Assembly (NCBI GenBank): GCA_029259835.1
Contig: JAJDEL010000839.1
Coordinates: 1 to 5,057 of the forward strand
Direction: 5' to 3'
DNA: 5,057 nucleotides
Source of the DNA: Planctomicrobium sp.
GTDB taxonomy: Bacteria > Planctomycetota > Planctomycetia > Planctomycetales > Planctomycetaceae
The position numbers were made by a program, and so were the translations under genes. How positions within the stretch are numbered: position 1 is the stretch's first letter; every line of letters starts with the position of its first letter. Under the pieces are notes generated by a model, which saw only the letters and a program-made list of their open reading frames with translations, had not been told where the DNA came from and did no database searches. Below, in pieces: positions 1 through 5,057 of the stretch.

Positions 1-404
1 AGGACCTCTTCTGATTTATGCAGGACGTAGCCGGACATTGGTGAAAGAGATTCTGTAGAAGAACCGGTGTGTAAATCAATATAGTAGTCGGCGGATCGGA
101 TGAGTTCGCTCAGCGCGACTGCCGTGAGTTCAGTGACAGAACCATCCTTGCGACCGGGGCAAGTTCGCGCCAGGTCCAATCCATCTTCAGCAGTTCTGGC
201 GCCATTGAGAAATGCGGCTTGATTGACGATGGGAACAAGGGTCAGACGACCGGATAGAGTTTTCGAATCAACAAGCTTAGAGAGTTTGCGAATCGCCGCC
301 ATTGGGGTGAATTCGTTTCCGTGGACGCCTCCGGTGATAAGCAAATGCGGTCCGGGACTTGTTCCTTTGATTTCGATTGTCCGTAGTCGGATTGCATCAG
401 TCAT
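1..404 (-). CDS. M14-family zinc deacylase, succinylglutamate desuccinylase/aspartoacylase-like (C-terminus outside window)
   Basis: Probable cytoplasmic zinc hydrolase that removes an acyl group from a small N-acylated compound. Only the first 134 codons are in the window; the gene runs off position 1. Seen: a beta strand followed by GGVHGNE at residues 25-31, giving the zinc ligands H28 and E31 of the HxxE motif, and IDLHTG at 109-114, giving the third ligand H112. Between them lie R70 and the DLARTCPG block (77-84), which corresponds to the substrate-binding DLNR-FPG block of aspartoacylases, with Ala in place of Asn. The catalytic glutamate of the family would lie beyond the window. No signal peptide is visible. 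The ATG at 404-402 overlaps the end of the upstream SGNH gene by 8 bases, so coupled translation is likely; no Shine-Dalgarno sequence precedes it. The family call is firm, but the substrate cannot be given: the family includes AstE, aspartoacylase and ectoine-pathway deacylases. Confidence 0.88.
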   Translation of the reverse strand, partial: MTDAIRLRTIEIKGTSPGPHLLITGGVHGNEFTPMAAIRKLSKLVDSKTLSGRLTLVPIVNQAAFLNGARTAEDGLDLARTCPGRKDGSVTELTAVALSELIRSADYYIDLHTGSSTESLSPMSGYVLHKSEEV

Positions 405-1146
405 CAATATGTTTCGTTAATTGTTTCAGGAGCAGTTCGGCAATCAGACGATGCCCTTGATCGTTCGGATGGATTCCATCGAGGAGTAAATCATCGACTG
501 CTTGCTGCGGTTGTTTGTTATGCTCTTGAAATTGACGGTAGACGTCAATCAACGGGATGTCGTTCTGCTTTGCAATTCGCCGTACGGCGTTGGCGTACTC
601 ACTGAGCAAGACGTTGAAGCCATCGAGTTGGTCCAGCTGATAGGGCGGTGATCCGTAAAGTTTTTTAAGTTTGGAAGTCCAGCGGCACGGATTCGGTGTC
701 ATGAGAATGATTTTCGAATCTTGTGATTTGAGAGTCGTCACAAAATGCGTGAGGTTCTCTTCGTATTGATCGAGACGAACTCTCGGAACTGTCGCAGGTG
801 GCTGCTTCCAAACATCTATCGCCGCATCATTGATTCCGAATTGGATGATAACGATATCCGGGTGATGAGCGAGGACATCTTTCTGAAATCGCTTGCGTGC
901 CTGATTCGTGTTGTTCCCACCGACTCCGGAGTTGATGATCTTCGCATCAACTCCTTTCGTCGGAAGTTTATCTTTGAGAAGTCGCGAAAAGACTTTCAAT
1001 TCCCCTCGGGAAGCCGTTGTTGAATCGCCAAATGCAACAATCAGGGTCTCGCCAGCGAGCAACGAATTGAGTGACAACCAGATTAAGGAAACAAAAACAA
1101 GGACCGAAAGTTGCGGCCGTTTTCGCGTCTTTGTTGGCGTTCTCAT
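397..1146 (-). CDS. Exported SGNH/GDSL-family esterase or lipase-like hydrolase
   Basis: Serine hydrolase of the SGNH superfamily, 249 residues, a normal length for a single-domain member. The N-terminus has a basic stretch (residues 2-10) and a hydrophobic core (about 12-30) ending LLAG-E, a signal peptide that places the enzyme in the periplasm or outside; the exact cleavage site is uncertain. The whole catalytic set is visible: block I FGDS (39-42) with nucleophile S42, block II SGVGGNN (73-79) with oxyanion-hole G76, block III FGIND (103-107) with N106, and block V DGIHP (223-227) with D223 and H226. Known members deacylate sugars, lysophospholipids or thioesters; carbohydrate-acetyl esterases often look like this, but the substrate is not readable here. 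The ATG at 1146 has no clear Shine-Dalgarno sequence. It lies 66 bases after the secreted-protein gene, and its stop overlaps the start of the M14 deacylase, so those last two genes form an operon. Confidence 0.93.
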   Translation of the reverse strand: MRTPTKTRKRPQLSVLVFVSLIWLSLNSLLAGETLIVAFGDSTTASRGELKVFSRLLKDKLPTKGVDAKIINSGVGGNNTNQARKRFQKDVLAHHPDIVIIQFGINDAAIDVWKQPPATVPRVRLDQYEENLTHFVTTLKSQDSKIILMTPNPCRWTSKLKKLYGSPPYQLDQLDGFNVLLSEYANAVRRIAKQNDIPLIDVYRQFQEHNKQPQQAVDDLLLDGIHPNDQGHRLIAELLLKQLTKHIDD

Positions 1147-1167
1147 TGCTTCATCGCGGCTGGATCG

Positions 1168-1179
1168 CTGAAATTTCAG
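1168..1179. repeat. 12-base perfect palindrome ahead of the SGNH gene
   Basis: CTGAAATTTCAG reads the same on both strands. It sits in the 66-base gap between the secreted-protein gene and the SGNH gene, with its edge 21 bases before the SGNH start codon. It could be an operator half-site pair, or it could be chance. It has no loop or following T-run, so it is not a terminator. No recognised regulator site matches it. Confidence 0.3.
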
Positions 1180-1212
1180 TTGGGGTACGGAGGTGTTGAG
1201 AAATGGCGTGGG

Positions 1213-2739
1213 TTAGAATTCCGCATTGTACCTCTGAGTCATTTTGACTCTGATATTCGCGGTCGCATCTTGAATTTCTTTCGCATTACTGAATCGTACT
1301 TTGCTGGCAGCACCTTGTTCCTCACGCTTGACCTGCGTTTTGATGCTCGTGGCAGATCGATAGTCGCCATAATAATTGTTGTTGTAGTTGTTCGTCGTAT
1401 AGACACTTGATTTTCTGATGCCGGTATTGACGTTTGCCTCTCCTTGTGTCACTGCGGTCCCGCGTAAAGTTTCGGCAATTGAGAGACCATAATCGACGAG
1501 TTCTACGTCAACATTCAGGATCGGGAGTTCATTAATTCGCTTCCCGTATCGCTGCATGTATGTCGAGGCGAAGTTCTTTCTGGCGTCTCGATTCGTTTTG
1601 AATTCGTGCTGCAGGTCATCGAGCAACGTTGACACAGATTTGAAATATTTTTGAGAGGCCTCAACAACCTTCTTCGCATCGTCTTCAGCAGCAGGTTCTG
1701 CATCTGCGAGTTGACTGAAGTTCGAACTTGGAAGTTCAAGAAGACTCATGACCTTTCGAAGATCAGAATTTGAGAGGTCTCCGTTCAGGTGTAAGCTGTT
1801 TTGGCTCTGAGAAAACGACCACTTGTTCAGATCTTCAAATGCAACACCATATTTTTCAAGAACTTCAACAATCGCACCCTTTGCTTTGCTGCCAAGCTCG
1901 GCAGGATCTTTCCCGAAATCGACTGTCAGGTTTCCATGAATTTTGGAGTCAACCGTAATGGAGAGTCGCACGCCTTGAATGCTGGAAAGGACGTTTTCCC
2001 ATTTTGCAATGTCGTCTGCTTTTCCTTTTAACGATTCGGCTTGTTCGAGTCCGTCTTTCAATTGATGCGGAACGGCAGCGCCGCTCAAGTCGAGTGCGAC
2101 AACAATTTGAGCGCCACCACTGAGTTCATTAAGTGATTCACTGAGGTAGCCCGTTTTTCCGAGACCAGGATTAGAAGTTGCAGCCCAGCGGGAAACAAGT
2201 TGACGATTCGCAGGCGCCATCACACCCAGCATCCCAGAAGTGAATTGGACGAAGTAAGCATCGCTCGGACTCCAGACTGCGGAAAGACCACCGAGTTCAT
2301 CAACATAGCCGCCTTCTGCTCTGGCGATTGCTCTCGCAGAGATTGGTTCGACGAGACTCATTACCGCGAGTTCCCACGCTTGTTCAAATTGTCGGTTTGG
2401 ATTCATTTGCGAGGCAATCACAATTCGATTTGCTTCTGGTGGAAGAATGAATGGGGTATTAACATACGCGGCTTCGTTTTTGCTGGACCAGTTCTCGGAT
2501 TTCCCCAGCGGGCTGTTTCGTAAACCGTCTGCGTCAATCGCAATCAATGCGTTTGCCGTTGCCGGGACTTTTGAAATGAGCGAAGGGAATGTTTCATCTG
2601 CGTTCGCCGAGGAAACAGGCGTCGCCAAACTGAGCCCTAGCACAATGAGCGGAAGAGACAGTCTAAGTTTTCGGCAGAAAGTGTGAATTCTGGAGAAGAC
2701 CATTACGTTGCTTTCAGTTGAACTCTTTGAAGTAATCAT
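1213..2739 (-). CDS. Large exported protein of unknown function with Asn/Tyr-rich C-terminal patch
   Basis: I do not recognise a named family. The 508-residue product has a basic n-region (17-26), a hydrophobic core (about 27-41) and an A-N-A/D site after residue 47, so it is probably exported by Sec; with no other transmembrane segment it should be soluble or surface-attached. Residues 50-345 look like a mixed alpha/beta region, beginning with a block around SKVPATANALIAIDADGL and including hydrophobic strands near 104-110, 211-218 and 257-275. An acidic Ala-rich linker (345-356) leads to a charged helical segment (357-405), then the ELPILNVDVELVDYG block (404-418). Residues 448-460 are an Asn/Tyr-rich run, followed by a basic, polar tail. 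The ATG at 2739 gives the longest frame, but the in-frame ATG at 2703 (residue 13) leaves a more typical signal peptide and may be the true start; neither has a Shine-Dalgarno sequence. A structural or surface role is only a guess. Confidence 0.85.
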   Translation of the reverse strand: MITSKSSTESNVMVFSRIHTFCRKLRLSLPLIVLGLSLATPVSSANADETFPSLISKVPATANALIAIDADGLRNSPLGKSENWSSKNEAAYVNTPFILPPEANRIVIASQMNPNRQFEQAWELAVMSLVEPISARAIARAEGGYVDELGGLSAVWSPSDAYFVQFTSGMLGVMAPANRQLVSRWAATSNPGLGKTGYLSESLNELSGGAQIVVALDLSGAAVPHQLKDGLEQAESLKGKADDIAKWENVLSSIQGVRLSITVDSKIHGNLTVDFGKDPAELGSKAKGAIVEVLEKYGVAFEDLNKWSFSQSQNSLHLNGDLSNSDLRKVMSLLELPSSNFSQLADAEPAAEDDAKKVVEASQKYFKSVSTLLDDLQHEFKTNRDARKNFASTYMQRYGKRINELPILNVDVELVDYGLSIAETLRGTAVTQGEANVNTGIRKSSVYTTNNYNNNYYGDYRSATSIKTQVKREEQGAASKVRFSNAKEIQDATANIRVKMTQRYNAEF

Positions 2740-2869
2740 GAGAATGATTTCGAGACGAAATATTGATGAGCAATTATCGTAAAGTTTGCATCAAGAAATG
2801 ATCAAGTCACTTCCCCTGTGTTTTTGTTGCTTGCAGCAGAGAAATGAAAAGATCGTCGGCAAGTTTTGA
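2740..2869. other. 130-base intergenic region between permease and secreted-protein genes
   Basis: This is the longest gene-free stretch of the window and the only gap with room for a separate promoter. Read on the minus strand it follows the permease stop and leads to the secreted-protein start. It is AT-rich by eye. I found no strong GC hairpin followed by T residues, so no intrinsic terminator can be supported, and no tRNA or riboswitch-like fold. A weak promoter candidate lies at 2776-2805. A five-base inverted repeat (ATCAT-GAGA-ATGAT, 2735-2748) spans the annotated ATG at 2739. Confidence 0.5.
2776..2805 (-). promoter_or_regulatory. Weak sigma70-like promoter candidate for the secreted-protein gene
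   Basis: On the minus strand, TTGATC (2805-2800) is followed after 18 bases by TACGAT (2781-2776). These match the -35 and -10 consensus at four of six positions each. An overlapping GATAAT (2778-2773) is an alternative -10 with poorer spacing. The -10 box lies about 36 bases before the ATG at 2739 and about 72 before the ATG at 2703. Position in the only sizeable gap supports it; the matches alone are weak in AT-rich DNA. Confidence 0.25.
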
Positions 2870-4078
2870 TTATTCGGCAGGCATTCCGAGAGTAAATACG
2901 AGAAGGCATGTAATCGACAGCATAGCGAAACTGACCAGCCGCATTGACCTTCGAGGTAATTCCCTGAGTTGCCAGGCCACGACGAACGCGACGGCGCATT
3001 GCAGTGTATAAAATAATGCGAATGCTCGTGACGCATAGGCAATAATTCCATTCACGTTTGTCTCCCATGTCAGCACGACTGTGATCATGAGAATCAGCAG
3101 GTATGCATATCGCATTGGCAGGCGGTGGTGTGTGATCTCTTCGATTAACCCGCCTGCTCCCGCATTGTCGGCAACGGCCGCGCTGAACTGACTTCCGATT
3201 GCGGCAATTGTGATGAGTAGAGGCAACACCACTGCGATTGGCTTCGTCATCTCGATGATCGCAGTGACATCTTCGCCGAGGTCCTTCTCAAACAACACAG
3301 TCACCAATGCGATAAATACAAGATAGATCCCTGCCGAGATCAACTGGGCACTTCGCATTGTCGAGATACGTTCTTCAGCGGAATGCTCCTCACCCAGATA
3401 GCGGGATGTTTCGAACCCTTGAACCACGATCAACAGACCAAGAAGGATACGCAGATCCTGAAAATTAATTTCAGAAGAAACGTTCGGCAAACTCCACTGA
3501 CCTCGAATGAAAATCTGAGTATTGTGAGCCAGTAGAGCCAGCAGCAACCCGCCGATCATTCCTAGCTTGAGTGCCACGGCGTATTTTTCAAGACGTTCGA
3601 GCATCCCTAAGCCTCGCCACATTCCAAACCCACCAATGATGACGAGCAAGATTGTGGTCACGAGGCGAACGACCACTTCATTGGAAATGCCGATGATATT
3701 CGCCAGAAAAGCAGCCAGGAGTTGGAGATAGTAAGTCACCGAAATGAAGTACGCTCCTGCAAGGACGATCCGCGAGAGAAACGCAATTTTTTGCGCAGGA
3801 CCGTTACCGGAATTTTCTATCGGTTCGAAGTAGCGAATGTTGAAACGGATTGCGCCTCCGACCGCGAAAGAAAGAGCTAGAAGTCCTGCCATGCTAAAAA
3901 TAGCGTAGTACCCCACCGCGCTGCTCAACAGAGGAGCACAGACCAGAAATCCACTCCCCATGATCGATGCCAGCGGAGTCACGGTTGCGTTCCAACTTGA
4001 TGAACGACTCAATCGCCGAGAAAACGCCAAATACCCGGCAAGCAAGACCGCAACAACAATGACAACAGGATCTAGCAT
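2870..4078 (-). CDS. APC-superfamily (LeuT-fold) permease-like integral membrane protein
   Basis: A 402-residue, strongly hydrophobic protein of the inner membrane with about twelve predicted helices, at roughly residues 4-19, 36-54, 56-78, 104-130, 134-152, 167-184, 208-224, 243-263, 281-303, 324-338, 344-368 and 380-398. The second has a Gly-rich break, IMGSGFLV (39-46), like the unwound substrate-binding TM1 of amino-acid permeases (usual form G-G-IF). QGFETSRYLGEE (220-231) resembles the TM6 end and following loop of that superfamily (GFE...EE). On that reading the first helix is an extra one ahead of the ten-helix core and the last is an additional C-terminal helix. Members move amino acids, amines or related solutes with Na+ or H+; neither substrate nor ion can be read here. 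The ATG at 4078 lies 61 bases after the HAD gene stop, without a Shine-Dalgarno sequence but just behind AGAGA-A-TCTCT (4085-4095). Superfamily placement is by motif and topology only. Confidence 0.8.
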   Translation of the reverse strand: MLDPVVIVVAVLLAGYLAFSRRLSRSSSWNATVTPLASIMGSGFLVCAPLLSSAVGYYAIFSMAGLLALSFAVGGAIRFNIRYFEPIENSGNGPAQKIAFLSRIVLAGAYFISVTYYLQLLAAFLANIIGISNEVVVRLVTTILLVIIGGFGMWRGLGMLERLEKYAVALKLGMIGGLLLALLAHNTQIFIRGQWSLPNVSSEINFQDLRILLGLLIVVQGFETSRYLGEEHSAEERISTMRSAQLISAGIYLVFIALVTVLFEKDLGEDVTAIIEMTKPIAVVLPLLITIAAIGSQFSAAVADNAGAGGLIEEITHHRLPMRYAYLLILMITVVLTWETNVNGIIAYASRAFALFYTLQCAVAFVVAWQLRELPRRSMRLVSFAMLSITCLLVFTLGMPAE

Positions 4079-4139
4079 CGATTAAGAGAATCTCTGGAAA
4101 GGAAAATCAACTGGCAGAATTGCCTACTCCTCAAGCCAA

Positions 4140-5057
4140 TTACTTCTCATGTGGGTAAACATTGACCCAGTCCTGCTTCATATCCACGACTGTCCAGCCA
4201 CGTTTTTTGGCTTCGTCCAGACCTTTGTCAAGTTTGCCGATATGTGACTTGCGGTCGTACGCCCATTCGCGTTTCGCATCAGTGTGATGAACATAAAGAC
4301 AGAACCGGAGGCCGTCGCCTGCGGCAGTCCATTGAAGCATTTGCAGATCACCATCCGAATTCCCGAATGCGGCGATCGGTCGACGTCCGATGAACTTGTT
4401 GATTGCAATTGGCTTGCCTTCTTTGTCGTCAATAAAATCGATCTCTGGAAGCCGGACGATCACCGGCTGACCATTTCTCATTTCGAATTTCGTTTTGATG
4501 CTACTGCCGATCACTTGCTCAGGCGGGATTCCATAGACATCCTCGGCAAAGACCCGCATGAATTCGATTCCACCTCCGGAAGTGATGTAAGTTTTGAAGT
4601 CATTAGCTCGAAGATAATTCAACAACTCCCACATTGGCTGATAAATTAATTTCTGATAAGGACGTTTGAATCGAGGATGACGTGCTGTCTGAAGCCACTC
4701 TTTCACCTTCACGGCGAATTCGTCCGTCGTCATCCCTGCATGAGATGCCATTAACAATTCCAGAAGACCTTTCTCCCCACTCCCTGCGAGAGTGCGCATG
4801 TCATCTTCCAAGGCGGCCTTGAATGGTTGCTTTGTTTTCCACTCAGAGTGTTGCGGAGCAAGCTGCTTAACCCGATCAATTGCAAACTGCAATTGGAAAT
4901 AGATCGGTTGTTCCGACCAGAGACAACCATCATTGTCGAACGTGGCGATCCGCTCAGCCGGTGGAACATAGTCGGGGCCGTTTTCATCAGTGACCCGCTT
5001 TACAAACTCAATGATTGAAGACTTCGCCGGTCCATCGTTCCACGATGGAAGCGGCTC
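4140..5057 (-). CDS. HAD-superfamily hydrolase, phosphoserine phosphatase-like (N-terminus outside window)
   Basis: A probable magnesium-dependent phosphatase. The frame is open from 5057 to the TAA at 4142-4140, giving 305 visible residues; the true start lies beyond the window, so export cannot be judged. A TTG at 4892 is an internal codon (residue 56 of the visible part): motif I lies upstream of it in the same frame. Visible HAD set, numbered from 5057: motif I FDNDGCLW (40-47) with nucleophile D41 and acid/base D43; motif II YITSGGG (157-163) with S160; motif III lysine K215 or K221 in the GKPIAINKF stretch; motif IV FGNSDGDLQM (231-240) with D235 and D237. The helical insert between motifs I and II is the cap that sets substrate choice. 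Motif I has Cys where the superfamily nearly always has Thr (DxDGT). It is upstream of the permease gene by 61 bases and may be co-transcribed with it. The substrate is unknown. Confidence 0.9.
   Translation of the reverse strand, partial: EPLPSWNDGPAKSSIIEFVKRVTDENGPDYVPPAERIATFDNDGCLWSEQPIYFQLQFAIDRVKQLAPQHSEWKTKQPFKAALEDDMRTLAGSGEKGLLELLMASHAGMTTDEFAVKVKEWLQTARHPRFKRPYQKLIYQPMWELLNYLRANDFKTYITSGGGIEFMRVFAEDVYGIPPEQVIGSSIKTKFEMRNGQPVIVRLPEIDFIDDKEGKPIAINKFIGRRPIAAFGNSDGDLQMLQWTAAGDGLRFCLYVHHTDAKREWAYDRKSHIGKLDKGLDEAKKRGWTVVDMKQDWVNVYPHEK

Noticed and set aside
223..420. Plus-strand open frame opposite the M14 gene
   Set aside because: It is antisense to a coding region with clear M14 motifs and its translation shows no domain.
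1143..1154. Three-codon upstream frame ATG-AAG-CAA-TGA whose stop overlaps the SGNH ATG
   Set aside because: It could act as a tiny leader, but so short a frame is expected by chance and nothing else supports it.
745..1171. Plus-strand open frames opposite the SGNH gene
   Set aside because: They are antisense to the intact SGNH catalytic blocks; no family resemblance in their products.
2200..2686. Plus-strand open frames opposite the secreted-protein gene
   Set aside because: They are shadows of a long frame with a signal peptide; the Cys/His/Arg-rich products look random.
2735..2748. ATCAT-GAGA-ATGAT inverted repeat across the ATG at 2739
   Set aside because: Short AT-rich arms are common by chance; it is only mildly relevant to the choice between the 2739 and 2703 starts.
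2791..3068. Two minus-strand frames overlapping the end of the permease gene
   Set aside because: They overlap its last helices in other frames and continue into the gap; their composition does not resemble real proteins.
4085..4095. AGAGA-A-TCTCT inverted repeat just before the permease start
   Set aside because: Five-base arms are too short to call an operator or hairpin without conservation data.
4113..4124. GGCA-GAAT-TGCC hairpin between the HAD and permease genes as a terminator
   Set aside because: The stem is only four base pairs and no real T-run follows on the minus strand.
4751..4987. Open frame on the minus strand overlapping the HAD gene, and the TTG at 4892 as a HAD gene start
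   Set aside because: The HAD frame continues upstream of 4892 to the window edge and includes motif I, so the TTG is internal. The 4751-4987 frame is a shadow without recognisable protein features.

Overview
The window carries five genes, all on the minus strand, so transcription runs from position 5057 towards 1. Two are cut by the window edges. There is no RNA gene, insertion sequence, CRISPR array or prophage gene that I can support. Moderate GC by eye, no clear Shine-Dalgarno sequence at any visible start, a large secreted protein of unknown family and a mix of hydrolases suggest a planctomycete (Planctomycetota, possibly a Gimesia/Rubinisphaera-like lineage). This assignment is an inference from protein style, with no marker gene to confirm it.

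In transcription order: (1) 5057-4140, a HAD-superfamily hydrolase missing its N-terminus, with all four HAD motifs visible and a Cys in place of the usual Thr of motif I. (2) 4078-2870, a 402-residue membrane protein that reads as an APC/LeuT-fold permease with an additional N-terminal helix. (3) 2739-1213, a 508-residue exported protein of no family I recognise, with an Asn/Tyr-rich patch near its C-terminus. (4) 1146-397, a secreted or periplasmic SGNH/GDSL esterase with an intact catalytic set. (5) 404-1, the N-terminal 134 codons of an M14-type zinc deacylase (succinylglutamate desuccinylase/aspartoacylase family). Its start overlaps the stop of the SGNH gene by 8 bases.

Gaps between genes are 61, 130 and 66 bases, then the 8-base overlap. 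The 130-base gap is the only one with room for a separate promoter, and a weak sigma70-like candidate lies there. The SGNH and M14 genes are almost certainly co-transcribed and probably translationally coupled. The other genes may be read through from upstream or be independent. A small-molecule scavenging role (permease plus phosphatase, esterase and deacylase) is conceivable, but nothing in the sequence names a substrate.

I looked for an undescribed system and do not see strong evidence for one. The points most worth follow-up are the unknown secreted protein, the coupled SGNH/M14 pair with a changed substrate-site motif in the M14 enzyme, and the motif I substitution in the HAD enzyme.
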